From the NCBI GenBank assembly GCA_007922225.1, contig ML679968.1, forward strand, positions 6,564,075 to 6,628,074: a DNA stretch of 64,000 nucleotides, in the 5' to 3' direction. The notes under the pieces were generated by a model that worked only from the letters and a program-made list of their open reading frames with translations, was not told where the DNA came from and searched no databases. The DNA is from Emydura subglobosa (taxonomy: Eukaryota > Chordata > Testudines > Chelidae). Numbering within the stretch: the stretch's first letter is position 1; every line of letters begins with the position of its first letter. The translations under genes were made by a program, and so were the position numbers. Below are positions 48,885 through 60,420 of the stretch, in pieces.

Positions 48885-51367
48885 TTCCAAGGCCAAAAAA
48901 GATTGTTGTTATCATCTAGTCTGACCTACTGTATAACACAGGCCATAGAACTTCCCCAAAATAATTCCTACAGCATCTTTTGGATATGCTTTTGATTTAA
49001 AAACCTTGATTTAAAAATTGCTAGAGATGGAGAATCCACGACCACCCTGTTCCACTGTTAATTGTTAATTACTTTCACTGTTAACAATTTATGCTTTATT
49101 TCCAGTCTGAATTTGTTTAGCTTCAACTTCCAGCCGCTGGATCTTGTTACAACTTTCTCTACCTGTTTGAAGAGCTTATTATTAAATATTCGTTCCCTAA
49201 GTAAGTACTTACAGACTGTAATCACATCTCCCATTAACTTTCTTTCTGTGAAACTAAATAGATTAAGCTCCTTGAGTTTATCAATGTAAGGCATGTTTTC
49301 TAATCCTTTAATCATTCTCCTGGCTCTTCTCTGAACCCGCTCCAATTTATCAACACCCTTCTTGAACTGTGCACATCAGAACTAGACAGAGTGTTCCTCC
49401 CATGGTCATACCAGTGCCAAATGCAGAAGTAAAATAACCTCTTTACTTTTACTCAGGATTCCTCTATTTATGCATACAAGGATTGCCTTAGCCTTTCTGG
49501 CCACAACACCACACTGGGAGCTCATGTTCAGCTAATTATTCACTCCCACAACCCCAAATCTTTTTCAGAATAACAGCTTCCTTGGATAGAGTTCCCCATC
49601 CTCTAAGTATGGCTTACATTCTTTGTTCCTAGATGTATATATTTACATTTAGCCACATTAACACACATATTGTTTGCTTATGCCCAGTTTACCAAGTGAT
49701 CCAGATTGCTGTATACTAGTGACCTGTCCTCTTCATTTTTTACTATTCCCCCCATCTTTTGTGTCATCTACAAACTTTAACAGTGATCATTAGATGTTTT
49801 ATTCCAGGTCACTGATAAAAATGTAAAATAGCGTTGGGCCAGGAACAGATCCCTACAGGACCCCACTAGAAACACACCTGCTTGGTCATGATTCCACATT
49901 TACAGTTACTGTTTGAGACCTGTCAGTTAGCCAGCTTTTAATCCATTTAACAATAAAATGGCTAATACCAAACTCGATGTGCAATTCTGCAGTGACAGTG
50001 TCTGCCATGAGGCTAACCCAAAGTATCTTGGCATTACACTGGACCAGAGTTTGACTTTCTGACAACATCTCAATAACACCTGTGATAAAGTCAGGTCTCA
50101 TGTCATGCTTATTAGGAAAACGGACCATTTGTCTGACCCAGTACAGCCATTCTTAGCTTCTTATGTAAGTGGCTGAAACATTAAGGGGCTCCAATCCATG
50201 GCAGCTACGAACAGCAACAATTTCCTTGGTACATTCTGTGGCTGAATGCTGTGTGATAGTGAATTCCCTGATGCTGTGCGATAGTGAACTCAATAATGCC
50301 AAGCGTATAGTGTCAGGGATGCTCAAATCGACCCAGTCGACTGGCTCCCAGTCCTATCACACTTCCATCCTCCACAGATTAGAAGAGTTGCCCAGACATC
50401 TCGCTTCCTTAACCATGTCAATGCAAACATGAGGATCCCATAGCAGGATGATCTGTAGAACCCACCAAAGACAAGATTAAAATCCTGCAATCCCCCATGG
50501 AACCCCAGTCAAGACCCTTATGCTCGACTTTGATGCTGAGGCTTACTGGAGAGCCATATGGAGCATTTCAACTATTCAGAACAAGCAGGTCCTGCTGAGG
50601 AACCAGCGGGTTTTGATTTGTGTCAGAAAAACTGGTGCAGGTTGAACTGCATCAGGACATCTCATGAGCAAACCTTCTCTAAATGGAAAATGAGGCAAAC
50701 GCCTGTATGTGACTGTGGGCACCAGTCACAGACAATGGAGCACTTCATGTCTGAATGCCCCCTTCATTGTTTCGCCGGGGGCCTGAAGGACATTCATCAG
50801 CTCACTGCTGAGGCAATGTGCTGGCTTTCAAATCAAGATATAACTTTGTAATTGTTGCTACCTACCCAAGACATATGAAAGAAGAAAAATCCATTTAACG
50901 TGTGCTATGTTAATGTTATATCTTTCTAGTTTTTTAATCAAAATGTTGTGTGGTACCAAGTTAACGCCTTACAGAAGCATAAGTATATTACATCAACATT
51001 ATTACCCATGTCAACCCAACTTGTAATCTCATAAAAAAAAATATCCAATTAGTTTGGTCGGATCTATTTTCCATAAACCCATGCTGATTGGTGTTAATTA
51101 TAATCATTTTCCTGTAATGCTTTATTAATTGAGTGCTCAGGATCGATAACAGACTAACAGTCCTATAATTACCCTGGTCATCCTATTTACCGTTTTTAAA
51201 TATTGGCACAACATCAACTTTCTTCCAGTCTTCTGGAACTTCTCTGATGTTCCAAGACTTATTGAAAATCAACATCAATTATCCTGCAGGTTCTTCAGCC
51301 AGTTCCTTTAACATTCTTGTCACAGCTCGGAATTTGCTGTCATTCTGCAGAAGGCCCTACCTATGCA
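48885..51367 (-). mobile_element. CR1 LINE, long minus-strand copy, interrupted by another LINE
   Basis: The 3' end lies at the left ('catctagtctgacctactgt'). The minus strand at 49058-49345 reads MERVQRRARRMIKGLENMPY, KLKELNLFSFTERKLMGDV and SGWKLKLNKFRLE, the CR1 C-terminus. It continues rightward through degenerate reverse-transcriptase sequence to about 49951, is broken by the insertion 49952-50887, and resumes at 50900 ('gtgctatgttaatgttatat', 'tacgtttttaaatattggca'-like text) to about 51360. It is the longest CR1 in the window, carrying the coding region upstream of the catalytic box in the right part. Many stops. Confidence 0.82.
49952..50887 (+). mobile_element. 5'-truncated non-LTR retrotransposon nested in CR1
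   Basis: The 936-bp insertion is flanked by exact 12-bp copies of AATCCATTTAAC (49940-49951 and 50888-50899) and ends in an A-rich tail (gaaagaagaaaa). Plus-strand frames read CHEANPKYLGITLDQSLTF near 50010, then a frame-broken middle (LVHSVAECC near 50235, SQSYHTSILHRLEELPRHLA near 50345), and end with VCDCGHQSQTMEHFMSECPL near 50708-50765 and GGLKDIHQLT. YLGITLD and the terminal CxC...H...C zinc-knuckle are features of reverse-transcriptase C-termini in Jockey/RTE-like LINEs; I cannot settle the clade. It is a different family from CR1. Confidence 0.85.
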
Positions 51368-52089
51368 CAGAGCCCTACCAAATTCACGGTCCATTTTGGT
51401 CATTGTAACCCAAAAGGCAGTTGGGGGGGGNNNNNNNNNNNNNNNNNNNNNNNNNNNNNNNNNNNNNNNNNNNNNNNNNNNNNNNNNNNNNNNNNNNNNN
51501 NNNNNNNNNNNNNNNNNNNNNNNNNNNNNNGGTTGTCCAAAAAGCTATTGTAGGAAGGTCGGGAGATTGCCACCCTCACTTCTGTCCTGCTGCAGACAGG
51601 GACACTGGACAGCGTGAGAGGAAGGCTGCTGGCCAGGCACCCAGCTCTAAAGCCAGTCCCATCGCCAGCAGCAGCACAGAAGTGAGGGGCGCAGGGTATG
51701 GGGGGGGCACTATATGTCCAGTTTTCCCTGCAGTCTCCTGCCCTGCTGGGGTGCGATGGGGGGGGGGGTGACGGCTGGAGCTGCAGCCTCTCTACATGGA
51801 AAGGGGTGTGTGACAGCTGGAGCCACAGCCTCTCCAGACGGGGGGAGGGGGCTGGAGCCATGGAGCTTCCTGCAGTTAGGGGAGGTTCTCAGAGGTGAGT
51901 CTAACTTGCCCTGGGAGCAGCTCCTACAGGAGAAGATGAAGTCTTGTCCATCCCCATCCCGAGCTGGGACTAGCAGCTGAAGCCCTGTGCAGGGTAGAAG
52001 CCCCTGGCTGAGCACTGGATTTCACAGAGGAGATAAGATTTCATGGTTTGTGATGAGTTTTTCACAGCCATGAATTTGGTAGGGCCCTA
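51368..52089. mobile_element. hAT-like element with AGRGCCCTACC termini, containing the assembly gap
   Basis: Left end 'cagagccctaccaaattcac' and the reverse complement of the right end ('tagggccctaccaaattcat') match at 17 of 20 positions, and the paired inner sequence continues ('ggtcc' against 'ggctg'). No clean 8-bp duplication is visible (cctatgca against ccgtatct). The interior is GC-rich, with G runs and a 100-N gap, so its true length is unknown. Confidence 0.6.
51431..51530. other. assembly gap of 100 N
   Basis: Exactly 100 N following a G run, the conventional size for a gap of unknown length. Confidence 0.99.
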
Positions 52090-52909
52090 CCGTATCTATA
52101 CTTGATCTTGAACCTTATCTACAATAGGAGATTTCCTTGATTTCAGCAACTGATGGCCAGCTACCGGTATGAAAGTGCACTAGTGGGTACACCAAGCGTA
52201 CACAAAGAAAGCTACAAATTGTAAAGTTAAGCAGAGATTTAAGTGCTGTCCCAAACAGAGATGGACTTAATCAAGTGCATGCGTTCTTCCCTGAATTAGG
52301 GCACTATAAATATTTAGAGTACCTAAATGTAACCCACTACTTTAATTTCATGTAGCAGACATAAGATTTCATAAATTTAGGATGATAGAAAAGCTAACAT
52401 TGCATTTCCTATCCCCTTCTAAATGCCAACAGATAATTTCATACTGACCAATCGATTCTCTATTCTCTCAAAATGTACTCATATGGCAAAAATAAACATC
52501 ATGGCAAACACGTGAAAACTCGTTCTCTGCTAGGATGTTTCATACGCCTGAATATGGCCAAAAAAAAGGGGGGGGGCCTTACAAACATTTGCCATTTCAT
52601 TTTTGCAGTTCATCATCTCTTGTGCTCAGTGCATGAAAACACAACAATAGATGAGACACATATAATACAATTACAAGTGCATGAATAAAGCTATAGTCAA
52701 TAATTACCAAGTCACTTATTTCTGCACTTGACATCAAAGATGGGACTTTTAGCCTGAATTTTCTTGATAAAAAGAGATATCATTATTGACAAGGAACTTA
52801 TCCTTGGAGAACATAGATATCCCTCCAGCTTTCCTCCAAAACTATTCCTTCCCCACTCTCCATATGCATAATCAACTTCACCCTCCTTCCTGTCCCAGAG
52901 GCATGCAAC

Positions 52910-53447
52910 TAGAGGTGGTTAAAAAATGTTCATAAAACAAAAAGAGCTTTTGGCTTTTTAACCAAATCAAATATTTTTGTGTAAAATATTTGATTTGGTC
53001 AAAATTTTTCAATTTCTGAAAAAAGCTTTTGTTTTATTTTTGTTTTGACAAATTAAACAAAAAAAAGTTTTTTGATTTTCAGTGTTTTATTAACCCTTCC
53101 CTACTTTTTCTCTTCTCTCATGTGAAAAAATAGAAAAAGCATTAAAAAGGGAAAGAAAGTGTATGTGTGGGGGAAGATGAAAATTCTCCCCCCAGTTTCC
53201 TTTTCCTTTTTTACTTCTCACCACCCTTTTCTAATTAAAGAAAATAAAAGTTGGGCAGGTGAAATTTAAAAAAACCAAATCCTAAAATCACAGTGAAAGT
53301 TTTCATTGCAAAAGAGGTTTTTGTTTGTTTGTTTCATTTTGAATTTTTTTCATCAAAAATTTCCACAACACATTTTGAAGGGCACAAACATTTCATTTGC
53401 TTCCAAACATTTCACTGAAATGAATATGAAAGTTTCAACCAGCCCTA
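52910..53447. mobile_element. hAT-type foldback MITE
   Basis: Left end 'tagaggtggttaaaaaatgt' and the reverse complement of the right end ('tagggctggttgaaactttc') are imperfect inverted repeats. Flanking octamers catgcaac and cttataac agree at 5 of 8 positions, fitting a decayed 8-bp hAT duplication. A perfect 17-bp hairpin with a 5-base loop sits at 52961-52999. AT-rich, non-coding. Confidence 0.6.
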
Positions 53448-53459
53448 CTTATAACTCCA

Positions 53460-53780
53460 CCCTCCACATATACTGCTGGGTTTTCTCTCTCCAAAATATC
53501 CCAAATATACCCAATGCTCTCCATTCTGACCATAAAACCCTTTCTTTGCCCAGTCTTTGAGGGGTTTTGTGCCTCAACTACTGCAACCACTTATGTCTGG
53601 TCTTGCCATCATTACTGTGCCTATCTTACTATGTGCTCGACACCCCTGCGAAAATCATCTCTCATCATACAACCTCTTCAATGTCTCTACAGCATCACAA
53701 ATAAAATTTAAGTTCTCTGTTCTGCCTTTCAAAACTCTATAGCATAACCCTATTCAACCTCTGTGCTTGTCTCCTTCTGG
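53460..53780 (+). mobile_element. possible degenerate L2-like LINE fragment
   Basis: Pyrimidine-rich plus strand with phrases such as RKSSLIIQPLQCLYSITNKI (about 53650-53710) and 'ccatcattactgtgcctatc', resembling the region near 38375-39240 in style. No motif is diagnostic. Confidence 0.35.
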
Positions 53781-53829
53781 GTCACTAAATGCTCTCTTCA
53801 GTTAGCCCCACTGTATGCATTTATATGCT

Positions 53830-55105
53830 CTCTGTGGGCAGGTATACACTTGTATGTAAAGGCATGTAAAGTATAGACACTGCACACCCAGTTAGCACAG
53901 GGACAAATACCAGTGTAGACGGTGAAGCACCGCTTAAGTGAGTAGAGACACGCCAGAACCTTCAGATATATACCTTATACGGCTCTCTACATGCCCAAGC
54001 ACTGCCTATTTTTGCAGTGTGTAGTAGTACCCTGCTGCCTCTTCCCTGCCAGAGCCTTTCACTGCCACATACAACTATGTCCTGGGGCCGGTTTTGTTCA
54101 ACATCTTCATTAATGACCTGGAGGACAGGGTAGATGGCACCCTCAGCAAGTTTGCAGATGACACTAAGCTGGGGGGAGTGGAAGATACCCTGGAAGGTAG
54201 AGATAGGATACAGAAGGACCTAAACAAACTGGAGGATTGGGCCAAAAGAAATCTGATGAGGTTCAGCAAGGACAAGTGCAGAGTCGTGCACTTCGGACGA
54301 AAGAATCCCATGCACAGCTACAGACTGGGGACCGACGAGCTAGGCAGCAGTTCTGCAGAAAAGGACCTGGGGGTTACAGTGGATAAGAAGCTGGATATGA
54401 GTCAGCAGTGTGCCCTGGTTGCCAAGGCTAATAGCATATTGGGCTGCATTAGTAGGAGCATTGTCAGCAGATCGTGGGAAGTGATTATTCCCCTCTATTC
54501 GGCATTGGTGAGGCCGCATTTGTAGTATTGTGTCCAGTTTTGGGCCCCCCACTACAAAAAGGATGTGGAGAAGTTGGAGAGAATCCAGCGGAGGGCAACA
54601 AAAATGATTAGGGGGCTGGAGCACAAGACTTATGAGGAGAGGTTGAGGGAACTAGGCTTGTTTAGTCTGCAAAAGAGAAGAATGAGGGGGGATTTGATAG
54701 TAGCCTTTAACTAACTGAAAGGGGGTTCCAGGGAGGATGGAGCTAGGCTGTTCTCAGTGGTGGCAGATGACAGAACAAGGAGCAACGGTCTCAAGTTGCA
54801 GTGGGGGAGGTCTAGGTTGGATATTAGGAAAAAGTTTTTCACTAAGAGTGTGGTGAAGTACTGGAATGGGTTACCTAGGGAAGTGGTGGAATCTCCATCT
54901 TTAGAGGTTTTTAAGATATGGCTTGACAAAACCCTCGCTGGGATTATTTAGCTGAGGTTAGTCCTGCTCTGAGCAGGGGGTTGGACTAGATGACCTCCTG
55001 AGGTCCCTTCCAACTCTATGATTCTATGTCCCCCACCAAGAGGACAGCCTCTCTCTCACAGCTGTACATCGCTCCAGGTATCCTGCACACCACTGCAAAT
55101 GTAGA
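53830..55105. mobile_element. possible MITE split by the CR1 at 54079-55028
   Basis: 'gggcaggtatacacttgtat' and 'accagtgtagacggtgaag' on the left and 'gcaaatgtagacaaggtctg' at 55095 on the right are GTAGAC-type phrases of sauropsid DNA-transposon derivatives, in inverted sense. Ends are not firmly placed. Confidence 0.3.
54079..55028 (+). mobile_element. CR1 LINE, best-preserved copy
   Basis: Starts inside the reverse transcriptase ([15 protein letters not shown]) and includes the catalytic box as [17 protein letters not shown] near 54150-54195. Then come [65 protein letters not shown] and RKKFFTKSVVKYWNGLPREV. The frame ends with TAG at about 54949-54951 and the 3' end finishes in 'ctatgattctatg', the CR1 terminal octamer repeat. 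In-frame stops at 54523-54525 and near 54711 break it, but there are few indels, so it is the youngest-looking CR1 here. Confidence 0.93.
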
Positions 55106-55189
55106 CAAGGTCTGAGAGTCCTTTTTTCATGCCACAATGCACACAGTGCACCCCATGTACATCCTTGTGGTCTGATTGTGTATCATTCA

Positions 55190-56170
55190 TGTTCCCCCTT
55201 ACAGTGTAACTATGTATTGTTTAATGCAAGGTATGTTATGTAAAGTATTTTTTGAATGCTCAGAACATGCTGAACATTATTGTTAGAGCAGTATGTTTTT
55301 TGCAATGTCACATGTAGGGTTACGAAGCTCTGCTATGTAATATTCCCAAATTTGTGTCTCACATGGCTTGAATAGATCCAGGCAAACACTAAAAGCAGAG
55401 GTAATTCACACCTCGCTGAGGCATGCATAAAAAAACTCAGCTCTTCCAGGAACAATGGACTGGCCTACGTATCTGATAAGGGGATGCCCATTTGACTCAA
55501 GCAGAGGAAAAACCAAGCCGGATATTGCTGATCACCTGACCCCAGGGGGAGGCGGCAGAACCATGTTAAAGACAGAGACATTTTGGTCTCTGGAGCTCTC
55601 TCTTGCACTTTATCTACAAGACAACATCAAGACTATCCACGGGGAGGGAGTCTAGCTGGGGAGGGGGGGCCAACCAACCAGCCTGTGATGAGAACCATCT
55701 AAGACCGTAAGGCTACTGAAAGTGTTACGCTTAGTTTAGAATGCGATTTACTTTTATTTCTTCCTGACCAAGTCTGATTTATAATCCTCTGGTTTATAAT
55801 CACTTAAAATCTTTCTGTACTTAATAAAGTTATTTGTTTTTTTTATCTAAAGCAGTGTATGTGGTTTGGGAGTGTGTAGAGACTTTGTTTAGAGTAACAG
55901 AGCTGGTGCATATCAATTTCTTTGATAAATTGACAGACATAAGTTTACAGAGTCCAGTGGGCAGTGTTTGGGGGGTGTTTACTGGAGTCATTCTATTGCA
56001 TAATCCCGTGAGTGGCTGGCCAGAAGCACTCACTCACTAAGGTAAGTGCTGCTTGCTTGCAGGAGGCTGTGAATGGGCTGACCCAGCAGTGGGGGTTCAC
56101 ACAGCATAGCAAGTGCAAGATAGGCTCTAGGAGAAGGGACTGGGGTGACAAAGTTATACACCAGTCCAGA
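55190..56170 (+). mobile_element. possible LTR-like retroelement segment
   Basis: 'cagtgtaactatgtattgt' at the left, AATAAA in 'acttaataaagttatttgt' near 55822 followed by a T-rich run, and a GC-richer right end ('gagtggctggccagaagcac') follow the U3-R-U5 order of sauropsid LTRs. No confident inverted TG/CA ends, duplication or internal coding region, and no partner LTR. Confidence 0.35.
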
Positions 56171-56854
56171 TTGCAGAGGGGAATGTCTCAGCTAGCCTTT
56201 ATGACTTTTTTCAGGCAGATGCCTATCTAGGTCTACCTCTCCCATCCTGACCCTATCTGCTATGCTTCCACCCATACATCCTTTAAATCCCTCTTCGAAA
56301 AGGAATCTTATGAATTATTATTTTTAATACAGACATCAAACCTATGCCATTTCCTGCAAACAGCTCTGCGTGGATAGAACCTTCACAGACTTTAATGGGG
56401 CTCTGTGCAAGAGCATGAAGCTATCTGGATGGAGCGTGAGGGTTTGTCTTTATTTTAAATCGACTTTCACCTGCCGAATTTTAGACGTTGGAGGAGCATG
56501 ATAACACTACACTCATTGCGTCAAGGGATTGCGTCCCCACTAGCCATGGTCAACAATCAAAGCAGTGCACCGTATTCCTACAGTGCAACTAGCCGCAGAG
56601 GGTTTTGGAAAGGTTGTCGTCCTCCCATGATGCAACGTACTACCCCGCTCCCTTCTTGCCCCAGTCCAAAACAAACACATGATCTCTTTTCTGTGCCATT
56701 TTTTCAAACCCTTTCTGCCACACGCATGCCATTGCCTGAGATAAATGGAGCCCACTCAGCTCTGCATTATTATTGTGAGCATCACAAACACCTCACGACT
56801 TATTTTGCAGTATTTTCGGGGGGCAAGACAGGAGCTGCACCACTGAAAATTGCG

Positions 56855-57976
56855 ATGTTACAGAGGCCGCCTTACTACAAGCCATAGAATGGAACAATTC
56901 CCGTTTGCTGCAGGCTGTCACACACCATCTGCACTCGGTGGAGCACCGCTTCTGGTCCCAGGAAACAAGCCGTGACTGGTGGGATTGCATGATTATGAAG
57001 GTGTGGGATAATGAGCAGTGGTTGCAGAACTTTCGAATGCAAAAGGCCACTTTCTTTAAACTTTGCGGAGAGCTCTCCCCAGCTGGAAACGCATGAATAC
57101 TCGCTTGAGATCAGCTTTCACAGTGGAGAAGCGAGTGGCCATCGTACTGTGGAAGCTAGCAACACCAGTCTGCTAGCGATCAGTTGGGAATCAATTCGGA
57201 GTCAGTAAATCCACCGTGGGATCAGCTGTGATTCAAGTGTGCCAGGCCATTAATAGACTTCTGCTATGAAGCGTAATGACTTTGGGAAACATGGAGGACA
57301 TAGTGGAAGGCTTTTCCGCAATGGGGTTCCCAAACTGTGGGTGGGAAGATAGATGGCATGTACATCCCTATCTTAGCCCCGGACCACCTTGCCACAGAGT
57401 ACATAAATTGAAAGGAATACTTCTCAATGGTGTTACAGGCCTTCGTGGATCACAGGGGATGCTTCACCGACATCAGTGTGGGGTGGTCTGGAAAGGTGTA
57501 TGACGCGTGCATCTTTAGGAACTCAGGTCTGTTCAAAAAGATGCAGGGGGCACTTTCTTCCCTGACCAAAAAAGAAACATTGGCGATGTTGAAATGCCAA
57601 TAGTGATCCTGCCTATCCCCTGATCCCCTGGCTAATGAAGCCCTACACCGGGCACCTGGACAGCAAGGAGGAGCGTTTTAATAATAGGCTCAGCAAGTGC
57701 AGAATGGTGGTGGAATGTGCATGTGGACGTTTAAAAGTGTCCTGGAGAAATCTGCTCACTAGGTTAGATCTCAGTGGAAAAAAACATCTCAATAGTTATC
57801 TCTGCCTGCTGTGAGACAAAGGGGGAGAAGTTCCCATTGGTTGGGTTGTGGAGAAAGATAGGCTGGTCGCAAATTTTGAGCAGCCAGATGCCACTGCAAT
57901 GCTGAGAGCCAATCACGGAGCGCTGTGCCTCAGGGAAGCATTGAAAAACCGCTTTTGCAATGAGACACAACAGTAA
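56855..57976 (+). pseudogene. Harbinger transposase (HARBI1-like), inactivated
   Basis: Pieces appear in family order across frames: HHLHSVEHRFW and WDNEQWLQNFRMQKATFFKL (56930-57065), RVAIVLWKLATP (57130-57170), VEGFSAMGFPNCG then KIDGMYIP (57300-57369), FVDHRGCFTDISVGWSGKVY DA (about 57430-57505), IFRNSGLF, and VVECACGRLK (57707-57736). The three catalytic acidic positions of the DDE nuclease are recognisable: Asp at 57352-57354, Asp at 57502-57504, Glu at 57713-57715. Frameshifts near 57085 and 57340 and stops near 57258 and 57600 disable it. Related to the domesticated vertebrate HARBI1, but this copy is a relic. Confidence 0.85.
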
Positions 57977-58497
57977 TGTGTGTTGCTTATCTGTGCTGTG
58001 CTTTCCCTTCGCAACCCCTACCCATCCCACACCGAGCCAGTTCCCCCCTCTCCCTCATTCCAGTCCCACTCTCCTTCCTCTTCCCTTTATTCCCTTCTCA
58101 TCAATAAACAGTAATGAATTGTGAAGCAGTATATTTCCCCTCCAACCTTCTCCCTCCCCCTCCAAGTCCTCCTCTTCCCCCTCCCTTTGCATCACTAAAC
58201 AAAGACTACTGAATTGTAAAGCAGTACTTTCTTTATTGGTGATCCTTCACAGAGGGCGGAAATGGAAGAAAATGAAATGTTCCACATGCATTGTGTGGGG
58301 CCAGGGATACAGAGCCCATTTTGGCCATGCACACACGAAAGAATCACACATCCCCACTCCTTAAAAGGGCCGTCGGCTCTTTCTGCTCGTCTCAACTGGC
58401 GATGAGTGCAACACATACTACACCCTGCTCAACCTCCTCCTAGACTGCTTTTGTGTAGGGGCTAGGGAAGACTGCGTTAGCTCAGAGTTTTGCGCAG

Positions 58498-60420
58498 GGG
58501 CTACAGAGGGAGTCTGTCTTGTCGCTGAGCTTCCTGAAGCTCAACCAGATGCCTCAACATGTCTGACTGATCACGTATTATACACAGCATCTCTTCTTGT
58601 GTTGAATGCTCATACTCCTGTGCTGCCTTCCTGTCATCCATGTCCATGTTCAGTTTGTCAGATAATGAAATCTTCCACGCTCTTAGCTCTGTGTCAGCAG
58701 CTACGAAGGCATTCATTAGCTCACTAAACACGTCATCCTGGGTTGTTTTTTCTCCACCTTCTTATCTGCGACAGGCGCTCTGCAGGAGTATGAGACGGTG
58801 GTGTGTTGAAGGCCACGTTGTCCACTGTGAGGGAAGCAAAGCACAAGGTACCCATTGTAAACTCATCCCATGGATGAAAAGCAATGTTACAATGTAAAAA
58901 TAAAGTCCCCTGAACATTCCCAAGGGAAAGCTACAACCGTATACCATTGTCTGAATATTGCAGGGGTCGGAGTGCCATTCCAGCCATGGTAAGTAAGGGG
59001 CAAGTGCATCTGTGTTAAAGAAATCCCTGGGGCCCATGCTGCACAAGTCCATGCTCCCTAGAGCAGCATGGATATTGGGTTCCCAACTGATCAGGCTTTT
59101 AATAGGTGGGAGAAAGGGTAAGGGGTGGATACGGGTTAACCGTCTCTGGCGGAAAAAAATGGGAACCTGTTTGCAGATGCCCAAGGCCCACAGCAACAAC
59201 GTCCTGCTTAGGGACTTGCGGTGTGCTGACCCAAGAAACCATCCCCGGCTATGCAACAACACACACTTTAAAAAACTTTCTTGGTCGGGTACTGTAAATG
59301 TGCACTATCTTCCCTAGAGAACCATGAGTGATGTCAGCTTGATGAGGGTCACACAGGTGGAAAGGCAGGATTTGCTCTAAGCATCTGGCTACAGTCCTGG
59401 CCCTTATGCTGCTATGCTGTGTTCCACGATGATGCCTGCACAATAACAGAGTGGTGGGGGAAAGGGTCCTATCGTGGTGGAAGAAATAAGGCTGCCCTCC
59501 CAAAAAACCTTCTGTAAAGGATTGCAGGGTACCTGAATGAAAGCTTCCTGGAGATATGCATGGAGGATTCTTGGAGCATCCCTGTGCATATAAATAATCT
59601 TTTCTGGGGTGAACCCAATGTTTAAGCATACCGAGTACAAGGAAGCAGAGCTCCACCACCACACACACCACTTTTTCCTGCTGGTACAAGGTTCTGGACA
59701 GAGGATATAACCAAAGACATGCAATTTGCAGTATATACTCACCAGATGTGCCTTCCCCAGCATCCTGGTCAGTCATAGTTTCCTGAGTCTGGGTGGCCTG
59801 CTTCTGTGTTGCAAACAGCTCCTGGCTTTCTGGGAGAAGGGATACCCCACTCGCCTGCTCCCTGTTCTCCTCGGCATACTCCTCATCCTCATCCATGGAC
59901 TCGTCCTCATTCATCCTGGACACGGATTCCCCAGAGGTATCAACGCTGTGTGGTGGCATAGTGGTAGGGTCTCCGCCAAGAATCTCATGCAGCTACTTGT
60001 AAAAGCAGCATGTTTTGGGTGAGGAGCCAAAATGGTTGTTAGCCTCCCTAGTTTTCTGATAAGCCTGCTTCAGGCTCTTTGATCTTAACACGGCACTGCA
60101 GTGTGTCCCTGTTGTGCCCCTTCTTCAACATGCTGTGAGTTAGCTTCTTGTAGATACCAATTTCTTTTGTTCTGGCTCAGCTCCGAGCAAGCAGACTCTG
60201 CCTCACAGACTGATGAGATCCAAGACCTCAGGTCGACTCCAGGCTGGAGCGTGTTTGGGGCATGCAGTCACCATGATCAGTTGTGCTGGCAAGCTCTCTC
60301 CACGCTGACCAAACAGGAAAGGGCAGTTCAAAATTTCCCAGGGCTTGCGGGGAGGAGCTATTTCCTGTTTACGTGGCCACAGTGCGCAGACTGCGAATGT
60401 GCACAGCAGTCATAACCGAG
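58498..60420 (-). pseudogene. Harbinger Myb/SANT-like protein gene, inactivated
   Basis: Minus strand, two exons. The first (about 60420 to 59743) has a degenerate Myb/trihelix start (PAWSRPEVLDLISL), then CCFYK-LHEILGGDPTTMPP, SVDTSGESVSRMNEDESMDE and an acidic Glu/Gln-rich stretch ending EGTSG at a clean GTGAGT donor (59742). The second (about 58785-58498) reads QDDVFSELMNAF, WKISLSDKLNM and QSDMLRHLVELQEAQRQDRL, a C-terminal coiled-coil-like end. In Harbinger elements this protein carries the transposase to the nucleus and to DNA (family knowledge). Stops in the Myb region (near 60205 and 60110) disable it. The longer open frame 59959-59249 runs into intron. Confidence 0.78.

Noticed and set aside
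51400..51861. Open frames spanning the N gap on both strands
   Set aside because: They exist because N codons contain no stops; the flanks are GC-rich repeat sequence.
59012..59317. Plus-strand frames in the middle of the Harbinger element
   Set aside because: Antisense to, or within, the intron of the Myb-like gene; no family match.
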